From the NCBI GenBank assembly GCA_036250195.1, contig JAVHZZ010000003.1, positions 340,509,375 through 340,573,374 of the forward strand: DNA of 64,000 bases, in the 5' to 3' direction. Shown piece by piece: positions 40,965-52,600 of the stretch (the stretch's first letter is position 1; each line of letters starts with the position of its first letter). The translations under genes and the position numbers were made by a program. The notes beneath the pieces were generated by a model. The model had not been told where the DNA came from and did no database searches. It saw only the letters and a list, made by a program, of their open reading frames with translations. This DNA is from Mixophyes australis (lineage: Eukaryota; Chordata; Amphibia; Anura; Limnodynastidae).

Positions 40965-43551
40965 CTAAAAACATGTAAATGGAAAACTATTCAGAAGAAT
41001 TGTTACAGATGAGCGGTTGTCTTGATTTGTTTGTGTATAATACTCTCTAAAGCACATTTTTTTTCATAAAGTGGACCAGCCATCCTGACATAAAACATGT
41101 TGGAGTCTTCTCCATTTACGTAGTACGGCACTAATAATAGGGTCGAGGTACAAGCAAAGAGTGGAAGGTAACAATAAGTGACTTTTAAATTAGGCTATGA
41201 GGTTTGAAAATCTCTGCATGTTAATAAGTGTCCAGACACATATTAGAGCTCACTGCTCTGGGAGGGTAAGAAACTATTTTTTATTTTATAGTAAGAAGTC
41301 AAGATAATAATCACAAGTTATGTAATAAAAAGCCCAGAGAAACAAGAGCAGGTCAAAAAGGCTCATTATTTTATTTTTTTTACAGGGGTAATAATATTGA
41401 TACCCCTCTTCTTTTAGTGAACACTCATTGGCAAATAAAAGCTTAATATCAGAAATTGCACACAAGCATTGTAATGCCCCTCTATACAAAACCCTCAATT
41501 ATACTGGGAAAAGTATTTAGTTGGTAAACACCAATATGTAATAATATACAATTTAAATAAAACCATTTAAATGTTTGCTATAGAAAGTGGGTGTAAGGAA
41601 GAGAGGGTGTCCCAGTATACAATGTTTTCCTTAGAATAAAAGGTGAGCAATGTACACCTCAAACGTTGCTATAATACTGTGCTACTAATCAGAGAATGTT
41701 GGTTCATGATGACTAGTCCACTTTAACCATTACAAAGCTAGTCTTTATCCACCTTGGTTTAAATAACTAAACTAGTATATAAGCTGCTACTAGCAGATAC
41801 TGATCAATGAACAGAAGCTCCTGAAAGGAGAACAGCGGAGGTAAAATATCATAATGTAGATAAGGAGGAAATAACACACATATGTCCAAGATGGAGATCA
41901 TAGTATAATGTGTTATTTAAGTAGATGTGCTAGAATAAAATAACACACATAAACATGATGAGAAATGTTTTCTAACAGGACAGATCTATTCATGGATACA
42001 AGCTGCTATTTTGGCTCTAGAAGTAGGAAGTGGAAGAACAAGAGCAGACCTGTGATTACCATATTAAACAACTGCCAATAATATATTTTAATCCAAGTAA
42101 CATAAATCAATTAGAAAACCATCAAGGTGGAGTTGGCAAGGAGGACAAGGGGGTCATTGTTTTCCCAGGTCACTCAAGGTTTTAGAGACAATGGCCATCA
42201 CTGAGAGGCTGATGGGCCTTCATTAGTGGACTTGTGTACAGTCACTGTAAATATCATCTATGTGGCCATTATCTGAATGTGGCCCAGATCAGTCATATTG
42301 TAGTAGATTTAACTACAATTCTTCAGCAAAGCAAATATTCCTAACCACAACTACCCCGTAGGAGGACACTGAGCCAATAAGGCTACCTACTTCCCATAAC
42401 AGCTTATTACTGTAGACATGTAAGCTGTGCTGTCGGACCATTGGCCACTTATAGTACTTCTGCTCGCCCCCAAGCCACGTTTCCTGCCCTCCTTTGAAAG
42501 CTATTTAAAAGTCCCCATATTCCTGAACTACAAATGCAGAGAGCCCAAGCTAGCAAGGTCTGGAGGTAATCAGCAGGTAAATTGGCAAGTCTGTAATATA
42601 GTAGCGTTGTCTAGATTTGTGAATCAAGCACTTGAAAAGAGAAGTATCTTCCTTCCTGAGGATAATAACCATGATTCTGCTAACCTTGCCGTATCCTTTT
42701 GCTTATAATGGCAATATGCTTCACATTTCTTTCCACTTCATTAGAAATGACACATCCCTTCTAAATCAATCACTCCGCAAATAAAAAGTGTAACAATACT
42801 GAACAGTAAAGAAACTCTTCATACCAATCACACAAATGTAATCTAAATATAAATTGTTTTAAAATGTGATCTATGTAATGTTTGTAACAATAATTATCAC
42901 AATATTGAACGTTACCTTGATCCCCTTGCAAGCAGCAAATAAAACCAAGTAAAAAACTTAGTAAAACTTTGCTGAGGACACCTGACCATGCGTTTCATGC
43001 AAAAGCAAGGGTCAAATGAGCTTTCATTTGCTAAACAAATCAAATGAATGCATGCCAGCAGTTGTCAGGACACATATCATAGAGTGCACTGGTCTGGAAG
43101 GGTAAGGAAACTCACACTAGTTTGTATAAATCATGATATTAATCACACGTTATAAAGCCCAGAGGAACTGGAGAACATCAAGACAATGGGGCCTATTTAC
43201 TAGGCTTGAGATCTTTCATTGCTGTACTGAGAGACATTCCTAATTCACAAGTTGTTGGTTTAGAATATTGCAACCTGTTATATCAATTCAAATTTGATTC
43301 AATTTAACACGCTGTGAGATATACATGTTGCCGCTGTGTAATGCAGGCTCTATTGTCATGGATAGGTGGCATTAGTAATTTATAGATCACAAAATTATAG
43401 ATACTTCAATAAAAGAAAGACAAAAAAGAATATCATTTTTTTTATTACATCAATGTGATTTTTTATATTTACTTGGTCATTACTTATTGTCATAAATGGA
43501 AATAACAATATAAATCTGCCTTTTCCATAAATTCATATGCTCAGTAAACAC
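40965..43551 (-). other. EML6 intron
   Basis: No coding frame supported. Two parts resemble each other in direct order: 41220-41360 and 43065-43185 share GACACATAT, GGAGGGTAAG-type and AAGCCCAGAG phrases, a diverged dispersed repeat. The 93-codon frame at 42427 looks like chance. Confidence 0.4.
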
Positions 43552-43676
43552 AGCCAACCTGTCTTTAGAATTCTGACTAAGCAGCTGCTGGAGTCACATT
43601 GTTTATCATTTATGGTGAATTACAAATTGTCACCAGCAGCTGCTTAGTCAGAATTTTAAGGGCAAGTCAGCTGTGT
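43552..43676. repeat. hairpin with 24-bp perfect stem
   Basis: GAATTCTGACTAAGCAGCTG continuing CTGG, and the inverted CCAGCAGCTGCTTAGTCAG continuing AATT, pair perfectly across about 45 bases, with further pairing outside. Likely a small MITE; the transcript from either strand could form a long stem. Confidence 0.8.
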
Positions 43677-44112
43677 GAACCAAACATACAAGTTTACAGC
43701 AAACTCTGTTTATATCTCTTTTTCAATTGTGATATTAACTAATGACCAAAAAATAATAATAATAATAATGTGTAACAAATAATTTTTTTTTAAACCCGAT
43801 AGTTCCCGTTAATGAAACTAACAACATAATACTGGCTTAGAAAGTACTTATCTACAGATTATTTTTGTCCATATTCTGAGTTTAATAGTCCAAGGAATCT
43901 GGTTTAAGATGAAATGTTCTACTATACCAAACTCAATGTGTAAAAAAGCAAATGTATTTTTTATTTATTTTAAATATTGTGCTTTTTGTAATAGTTGCTT
44001 AGTATATAGGCCCCAATGTTCAGGCTGCTTTCTAAAGTATGAGCCAAGGACAAGGGAAAGCGCTACTGATATTTTAGAAGCAAAGGGAAATACTGGCTAC
44101 ATATACAAGACC

Positions 44113-44291
44113 TGGGGGTATATCTACTAAACTGCGGGTTTGAAAAAGTGAAGAAGTTGCCTATAGCAACCAATCAGATTCCAAGTGTCATTTGGTAGAA
44201 TGTACTAAATAAATGATAACTAGAATGTGATAGGTTGCTATAGGCAACATCTGCACTTTTTCAAATCCACAGCTTAATAAATTAACCCCGA
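44113..44291. mobile_element. palindromic MITE ('GTTGCCTATAGCAACC' family), copy 4
   Basis: From GGGGTATATCTACTAAACTG to AATAAATTAACCCC, with GTTGCCTATAGCAACCAATC and GATAGGTTGCTATAGGCAAC; one CCAAT is lost on the right (GATAGG instead of GATTGG). Confidence 0.88.
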
Positions 44292-44335
44292 TGACTCTTA
44301 ACTCTATGGAGATCCTGGTTGTGTTTGCACACTGC

Positions 44336-44457
44336 AGAATCAGATTCTAGCTCTCATTCATTTAGTACATTCTACAAAATGACAGCTAGAATCTGATTGG
44401 TTGCTATAGGCAACATCTCCACTTTTTCAAACCCCCAGTTTAGTAAATATACTCCCT
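44336..44457. mobile_element. palindromic MITE family, truncated copy 5
   Basis: Lacks the left outer arm; it begins at AATCAGATTCTAGCTCTCAT and keeps the full right arm with GATTGGTTGCTATAGGCAAC and AGTTTAGTAAATATACTCCC. Only 45 bp from copy 4. Confidence 0.88.
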
Positions 44458-45443
44458 GGTGTCCTATTATTTACAAAGCATTATTCTGCCTGCTCTTTAT
44501 TCTTATATTTTATTTAATGACATTGTGAAAAACATTGTGAAAAACACGAACAAACATCTTTGCAAACAACACTGCAAGCTCCCAAATTGACTTAAAAGTT
44601 GATTTACACTGACTGAAACAGACATATCTAGATCGCTGACTGGTGAGCTCTATGTCCAAGTCGGTCATACAAGTTAATTGGATAGATCAGTTGGGCCTGA
44701 ACCACTAGATATCATGAATCTGGCACAGTTGCATGATGACCACACACATAATCACACATCATCGATATTTGCATTTTCTCCAAGTTGTAATCAACATCTG
44801 AACATTTCCGATTAAATGTTGATAATGATCGGCAATGATTTTGGTGTTCATGCAGTTTGACATTTGTGACCCTGGTCTGATGAAAGGGCACAATTGCAGG
44901 GTGTATGGGCACCTTCACGTTTACACCATTCTTATACAAACATGTTTACGTCTAAGGTGCACAATCTTCCTTTACATTTATTAAATCTGCATTAAAGTAC
45001 TCATAACACACAAACATATCAATGCTGAAAAGGGGCAGCTTGTGTATTTGGTCCTAAAGACTGTTAGAAATTGTTTCAACATAGAATATTACAAACTAAA
45101 CTAAGCGACAGAAAAGGTTGGGGCTTATTTATTGAGTACATTTGAAAAATAAACGTCTTGGCCGAGTATAAAATATACTCATACTTGTCTTTGCCCAAAC
45201 ACAGGTAAAAATGACCACAATTTACAGCCAGAGCTTCACATTCCCAGGTGACAAGTGTGTCGGTTTGATATGACGAGATTAATGACATAGCACAAGTAAA
45301 ATGTTGCATTTATTTGCAATGTCAGAGGCTTTTCTTCCATTATACATGCTTGGCATTTTAAACAATTGACCTAATGTTAATATTAAATCTATCAATACCA
45401 CTTACACAGTTGTATGCTGAAAACAGCTGCAATCACACACATT

Positions 45444-45650
45444 GGGGCGTATTCAATTGTTTCAGCGTTAACGCTGAAAAACGAGCGCTCGAAAAATATT
45501 ACCGTTTATACGGTAATATTGCGCGCGAAAAGCGTTAATACGGTAGTTTACTCGCGGAAAGCTGAAATTCCGCGAGTAATTACCGTATTAACGCTAAGAT
45601 TTTTCGAGCGCTCGTTTGTTAGCGTTAACGCTAACAATTGAATACGCCCC
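45444..45650. mobile_element. CpG-rich palindromic MITE with GGGGCGTATTCAATTGTT ends
   Basis: The terminal inverted repeat GGGGCGTATTCAATTGTT/AACAATTGAATACGCCCC is perfect, and ATT flanks both sides (possible 3-bp target duplication). Inside are stacked palindromes: GCGTTAACGC, CGAGCGCTCG, TATTACCGTTTATACGGTAATA, GCGCGC. No coding. Confidence 0.9.
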
Positions 45651-45979
45651 ATTGTATATTACACTATATACTGTATTACACATTGCAATGGTGTAAAATG
45701 TAGTGTTTACAATGCCAAACAAACATCCAATTTTAGCACTGATCAGGTATAAATCTGGACATATGAAATTAAAAATATTTTAGAAAATTGTTTAAATACA
45801 TAATTAGAATATACTGTATATTAATGGAATGATTTGAGATATAATAGAAAATAATTTGTATTTTTTACTATGATTTTATAGCACCGTGGAATGTTTTGGC
45901 TTTAAAAGGAAAAAAAAAGAATTTTTTTTTTTTTAACATTAAACTCATACTACAAAATAGAAACGGTGATTAAGTCCAA

Positions 45980-46155
45980 AGGGCATATTTACAAAACTGC
46001 GGGTTTGAAAAAGTGGAGATGTTGCCTATAGCAACCAATCAGATTCTAGCTGTCGTTTTGTAGAATGCTATATATAAATGAAAGCTAGAATCTGATTGGT
46101 TGCTATAGGCAACATCTCCACTTTTTCAAATACGCAGTTTAGTAAATATACCCTC
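45980..46155. mobile_element. palindromic MITE ('GTTGCCTATAGCAACC' family), copy 6
   Basis: Both arms intact: GTTGCCTATAGCAACCAATC and GATTGGTTGCTATAGGCAAC, outer ends GGGCATATTTACAAAACTGC and GCAGTTTAGTAAATATACCC. Confidence 0.92.
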
Positions 46156-46336
46156 AAATGTTTCCAGATTGTGTAGTATTATTATATAGTATCTTATTAG
46201 AATATTAATTATATATTTAAAAAGGGTGTTTCCACATTGAAACAGTGTGAAAATTGCACAACTCTACTGCAAGCTTGCAATGAGAGTTTACATTCTTCAA
46301 GGATTATACACCTCAATGCATTGTCAGTGTATGTCA

Positions 46337-47275
46337 TATACATTCAGTGGCCACTTTATTAGGTACACCTGCTCATTAATGCAAATGTCTAATCAACCAA
46401 TCACGTCACAGCAACTCAATGCACAAATGCATGCAGACATGATGAAGGGGTTCAGTTGTTGTTCAGACCAAACACCAGAATGGGGAAGAAATGTGATGTC
46501 AGTGACTTTGACCGCGGAATGATTGTTAGTGCCAGACGTAGTGGTTTCAAGATATCAGATCTCCTAGGATTTTCACCCACAGCAGTCTCTACAGAGGATG
46601 GTGGGCAAAACAAAAAGCATCCAGTGAGCAGCAGTTCTGTGGGCAAAAACCTCTTGTTAATGATAAAGGTCAGAGGGGAATGGTCAGACTGGTTGAAGCT
46701 GTCACAACAATGGTATGCAGAAGAGCACCTCTGAACGCACAGCACCTCTGAACCTCGACATAGATACAGCAGCAGCTGACCCCACTGGGTTCCACTCTAG
46801 GTTTCTGCTGTGACATGCAGCTGGTAGGGTTAGAATTTGTTGTGGTGGCGGTTGTGGGGAATGTTCCTGGCACATATTAGGCCCCTTAATACAAATTGAG
46901 CATTTAAATGCCACATCCAACCTGAATATTGTTGCTGACCATGTGCATCTCTTTATAGCCGCAGTCTACCCATCTTCTAATGGCTATTTCCAGCAGGATA
47001 GCATCACAAAGCATACATCCTCTCAAACTGGTTCCATGAACAATGAGTTCAGTGTACTCCATTGTCCTCCACCGTCACCGGAGGTCAATCCAATAGATCA
47101 CCTTTGGGATGTGGTGGAAATGCTTTCATGTCAACATGGACCAGAATCTCTAAGGAATGTTTCCAGCACCTTGTTTCCTTCATACCACAAAGAAATCAGG
47201 TTGTTATTAGGGCAAAGGGAGGTCCTACCTCGCACAAGAAAGATGTACCCAATAAAGTGGCCACTAATTTTATGT
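46337..47275 (+). mobile_element. Tc1-like transposon with broken transposase
   Basis: The ends CAGTGGCCACTTTATTAGGT and (inverted) AATAAAGTGGCCACT are the terminal repeats of a widespread fish/frog Tc1 family. Inside, + strand frames give MGKKCDVSDFDRGMIVSARR, KISDLLGF (HTH part) and later VYPSSNGYFQQD, then NEFSVLHCPPPSPEVNPIDH and LWDVVE (DDE catalytic part). Frames are shifted, and the catalytic middle is deleted or scrambled, so it is inactive. Confidence 0.92.
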
Positions 47276-49044
47276 CCGTCAGTTATACAGCCCTTAAGAT
47301 ATGTCCGACACAAGCAGCATATATAGCGGATCCTTACTATCTTCATATCTTTTGCCTGTTTCTTGAACATACAGACAGAATGAGAAGATAAGACAGAAAG
47401 GTGCTTCCTGCCTTTGGCTTACCTTGTGTATGAAAGCTACAGATCATAATCTATATTGGGTATTTAAAGAAGACTCATAATAAAGATATATAGGGTACTG
47501 CACACCCCTTCTGTGAAATAGAAAGATATTAGTAGTCTTGGGGTTCCGAGACCATATAACAGCACAAGGTGCAGTATGACGTAATAGAACCCTGCGGTGA
47601 CTTCTATTAGGAACTATTATTCAACCTTTTATCTTATTTAAATAATCTTGTTCCACAAAATAAAATATCGGACCTGATTTTAAGCAATGTGCATCAATTT
47701 TACATCCCATGCGGGTGTGAAGGTGAGTATGTCTGCATCTACTGAACAGAGAATTGAACAGCGAATCGGAGCGTTCCTTGCTAAGTATGCGCTAAGTGCT
47801 TCAATGCACTTGATGATGCGTCCGTATGATTAAATACGATTTAGTTTTTCTGGATGTGACCACTTAAATGAGATTCATGGGATGGAGAAGGAGCATTTAG
47901 GGGAGTTCCCTGTTTAGCAGAGAGCGCTTTTCTCCCCACAAAAAAGGACTATATTTTCAAAGGGACACTCTTTGCACCTTATAAGTGTACCTAGTACAGG
48001 AAAGGGCATTTCTAGGAAAACACATGTAATCGTGAAAGTCCTTCATTCTTATGATTAAAACATGAACATAAACAGTTCAGTATTTTAGGAGAAAAAACTA
48101 AAAAGTTGAAAAAAATGAAGGGGGTGATTCTAACGTGGTAGAGGGATGGAGGGTGAAATTGCATTTTTACTGTTTCCACAATGCACATTTCTAACTGGAC
48201 CTGCAAAAGTTCTGCAGAGTGTTTTTACGAGTGCAGTTCCAGACACTAGGGTTATACTGTGGCTGTGCTCCTTGTTATGAGCTTGGCTGACAATTAAGAA
48301 GTAGTATTGCACTCTCATATATCTTGTATGACCTTTATTGTATGATTGACCTGCAGTCTCCTAGGTAACAGAAAGATTCTGTACATGCAAGTAACTGCTT
48401 TATTTATACACAAGGGCATGGCCACTGAATAATTTGTCTCCTTAGCAAGTTCCAATATACACTGACTGGGATTTGTGGGAGTAGCTATCGCTGTTTATAC
48501 TGGAGGTAATACTTAATAAAACTTTAGTTTCACCAAACATGCAGTAGAAAGTTACAGGAAGACTGGACAATGTATTTAAACATTTTTTTTTCACGTATGA
48601 TATCATTTGATGTTGTTCAATTGTATTGTATGTGACTGTGGGTTTATGGCATATTGAGACACAATTCAAGGAAAAGTCTAACAGTGATATGCAGAAGAGC
48701 ATCTAGCAACGTGTCTATTGTATCTAGACCATCTTAACATACTTCATGATGACTTTTGTAAGGGTTATTACAGTAAGATGATCAGCTAGTCACTGATCCA
48801 GTTACACTTCATCATGAAACAGATCTGTCATACCAGGGACTGTGGCCAGTTTATTGAGCACATCCAGGCAGACATATGAAGGGAGAACAATAGGTGGGAT
48901 TTGCAAAACTAATGTCACTTGCAGCAGATTTATAAACCCTTGCAACACTTTTAATAAAGATATTTGTTAAGACAGTTCACATGTGCAGTAACCCATACCA
49001 ACTAATCAGACATTAACTTTCCTTCATTAAACCTGCACTAGACC
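47276..49044 (-). other. EML6 intron, nothing recognised
   Basis: AT-rich with no family recognised. A phrase at 47490-47580 (GTACTGCACACCCC ... CAAGGTGCAGTATGACG) may be a MITE end. Confidence 0.35.
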
Positions 49045-49230
49045 AAAGGTGATCAACCTCAGTCCTCAAGAGCTACCAACAGTTCATGTTTTCAGGATTT
49101 CTTTAATCATGCACAGGTGAGCTAATCTATTTTTCTGGGTCAGTAATTATCCCACCTGTTTCTACAGACAGAAATCCTTAAAACATGACCTGTTGGTAGC
49201 TCTTGAGGATGGGGTTAGGACACCTCTGCA
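49045..49230. mobile_element. hairpin MITE ('CAAGAGCTACCAACAG' family)
   Basis: TCCTCAAGAGCTACCAACAG and CTGTTGGTAGCTCTTGAGGA are perfect inverted repeats, extending inward (TTCATGTTTTCAGGATTT/AAATCCTTAAAACATGA) as imperfect arms. A typical frog dispersed hairpin, about 185 bp. Confidence 0.85.
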
Positions 49231-49672
49231 ATAGACCACTCAAAGGTAATTGCTGACCGGTCCCCGTGGGTTATTGTACTCTTGTATTATGCACCATGTT
49301 AGTATATGACCCCAACTGCTGTGTCCAATGTGTGATGTGAAATAACCGGCTTGTCCCCGTGTCTTACACATATAGAATTACACTAACTCAGAGGTCAGAG
49401 ATGAATGTTTATTGTATCATGGAAGTGTTATAGATGCAATATAAAAAACTGCAGTGGGGACATTGATACAATAAAGATACAATTATGTAGCTTTATTCTC
49501 AAACTAAACAGTGTTTACAATGCTGGTGGACTATACACAATTGATGGTTAGAATATTAGCAAATTGATGAGAATAATATGAAATAAAACTGCGGAGGAAT
49601 GTATGATCGTGTCAGCACACAGCTAATAATGTAAATGTAGGTAAAATAAGAAAATGTTGTGTTAATACTTAC

Positions 49673-49687
49673 TTGACAATGCCCTGC
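49673..49687 (-). CDS. EML6: candidate 15-nt EML6 microexon
   Basis: Minus strand: a pyrimidine-rich run CTGCTTTCCTTTGGAG, then 15 bases, then a perfect GTAAGT donor. Fifteen bases keep the frame between exons 54499 and 40886: the join reads EERQGIVKPSVSRAAP instead of EERPSVSRAAP. I recall EML5/6 proteins with a similar EERQGVV insert at this place. Using the next AG, four bases in, would give 11 nt and break the frame. The AG context (GGAG) is not ideal. It may be constitutive or skipped; microexons of this kind are often neuronal. Confidence 0.6.
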
Positions 49688-52600
49688 CTCCAAAGGAAAG
49701 CAGATTAAAACACAATACAAATATTAACCGTTTCTTACTCATCGGTACAACTACACACAATATGGCTGCACATATTCCCATTCATACAGAAGCAGGCCAA
49801 ACGGGAGAGGATCAATTCATTGCCCAATTATATAATATAACAGCTTAAGAGTTTCAGTATTTCCCACAATAGAACATATAACGAAATACTTAGATATCTG
49901 TATTGCTTCTGCATTGCGCTGCTTGTATTAACCATCTTCTCCTGTGTGGCTTTTATTTGGCATTCAACTGTTTTATGCTGAAGCATTAATCATCTCCATG
50001 TTATTTGCATACATTGTTTTGACCACTTAGTATAACAATATTATACAAAATTAAATAGTAATAGTAATGATAAATCAAATATTTTAGTCCACATGCATGA
50101 TGCTTTGAGAAGATGAGGAACACACTTATCCCTACTGTGGGGTGCAGTGTACACTCACTCCCAGTTCATGGGGCAGGGAGGTCTGGCTGCAGAATGATCT
50201 TGCAGAGGTCATTGCATTTTCAGTATTAGGAAGATTGTGAAATTGTGCATTTACATAGTGAGTTGTCACATTTTCCAAAATCACAAGGACTATTTGTGTT
50301 ATACTGGCCTGTATACAAAGCAGTGTGTCAACTTGGTTACCGAATGCAGTATGTAAGGGTTGTCTATGATCTCCACGCAACAAACATGGTGTATTCCAGG
50401 CCTGGACAACCCATGGCTCTCCAGGTGTTGTGAAACTACATGTCCCAGCATTCCCTGGCAGCTATTGGCTGGCAAAGCATGCTGGGGCTTGTAGTTTAAC
50501 AACACCTGGAGAGTCACAGTTTGTCAGGCCCGCTGTAGTCTACAAGGTGATCTGTCCCATAGTAACACATTTATATTATATGTATAACTTGAAAAGTGCT
50601 CCATGGAATCTTGTATTTCTCAGTCAGTGTAATACAATATTTACACTCATCCCTCAAAAAGAAAATAACTTGGAAAGTGGGGGATATATCATGTTCATAA
50701 GTGGGTTTAATTCCATGCCTCAATATATACGCAATGTACCAATAGGGTGACCAAGTGACTTCCATATGTGATACCACACTATTATTGACAGACCAAGGTT
50801 CCAGTGATGTGATGTGACAAGGGAACTTTTAAAAAAAAAAAAAAAAAAAAATTTAATTAAATTAATAAACAGTATAAATTACAACTTGACAATCCCCAAT
50901 TCTGTACCCTTTCCTAAAGGGTACAGAAATATACCCAGTGTATGTTAATAAAGTTTAACAGTCTGAGTTTATTGAATCAATAAGCTGAGAACTTACACAA
51001 GGGAGGGCCAGGAGAGGAGAATGATTTGCTTATAATATGCTAGGGCATGTGTGGGAGTCTTCTGCTTGAACTATTACATAGATCTAGGAGCGGAGGGACA
51101 GAGCTTATCATGCAGCTTTCATTATAACAATGACAAGACCATCAGAGAAGTCCTGTACCATCATGGCTGCACTCCTGTTGCCTGTCTCCCATTCAGAAAC
51201 CAGAAGAATGGGAATTTCCACTTCAGCCGAATATCTACTTGCCCACTAGACTGAAAAGCCAAAGATGGCTCTATATTATTATGGGGTAATGATATCAATT
51301 AAAGCTCAAAAGTTGTTTCCTTTGTGACCTAAAACAGGAAACAAGATATGGCAGGGATAATGGAGGATGACTGGCTGGAGACACTTGTAGGTCCAACTTG
51401 GCTCTCCCCCTCACTCAGAGACCACCCACAGAATGCAGCAATACCCCTACTAAACTACAAACACTCCATCAGAGTGAAACCAACTTAGGGACATATGACC
51501 TACTGTGTTCATATCGGCACCTTAGTTCCCCAAGACCTCAAAATCTGACTCTGAGGTGTAACAGATCATTTAGATCTCACTCACAAAAAAACTCTGGCAT
51601 ATGAATTACTGTTCACAGTCTGTAAAACCATTACAACAAACTGTCTGTCCACCTAAAATGAAACCTAAAAGGATATGGACACCTTTGTGGTGATTATTGT
51701 TTTACGGTCAGTGGTCGAAGTGGAAATTTAGAAGTGGAGGTATGAAGAATATAATAGGCATGTAAGTGAAATATGCAATGAAGGCTGTAGGAGAAGTGGC
51801 GGTATGGCATACCACCGTATACACCCCAATTACAGTGCTAAATGGGAAAGGGTCTTAATTTCAAATCACACCACAACCTATCTACAATCATTTCTTAGAT
51901 ACACTCTCAAATAGGATGTATCTACTCTACTGATCCACTCTAAGAGCTGAGTTCACAGCTTTTATGCTGCACAATACAAAACCAGTGACACTTGCCTAAA
52001 GAGGTGCAATACATTTGTCCCCTAAACAGTGCCCTCTCCCCTTCTGCTCTCCTCAAGAAGCAAAAAAAATAATTTTGGGTCAGCTCGGATAAACTTAGAA
52101 ACACTCTAAGAAAGAGTATCTAAATATCCTTAATTCCACTGGTTCTGTACTAGTAGCAGCGCCATTCTTCCACATAAAACTATTTTTAAGCACAGGTGTT
52201 ACCAAGACAATTTTAGTGTTGTTTTGGACACAAGTGCTGTAACCCACAGAAACCAATCACATTTCAGTTTCCATTAGTCTGACTACACTAACGTGATAAA
52301 ACACTAGTATCTGGCTGCTTGCGGGTGGTTTGCAGATCATAGCTTTTATGTTATTAAATAAGTGCTTATATGGTCTCACTGTAAAAGACGTGTCGTGACC
52401 TGCAAATTAGGAAGCCATCTATACTTTTATCTATAACTTTTCCCCCAATTCAATATTATACAGGCAGCATGCAATACCTTAAAAGATCAGAACTGGGGGT
52501 CTGTTTTCAAGAAGGTAAATATGTTATTGCAGCCAACTTGTGTAATTTTGTAAATGTTGCTGTTTTATATTATGTTCATTTGTACATAAAAAGAAGCCTT

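Noticed and set aside
42427..42708. 93-codon + strand ORF in the EML6 intron
   Set aside because: Antisense to EML6, no family likeness, no start context; length within chance for 64 kb.
49673..49683. 11-nt version of the microexon using the inner CAG acceptor
   Set aside because: It has a better AG context (GGCAG) but 11 nt would shift the EML6 frame, so the 15-nt form is preferred.
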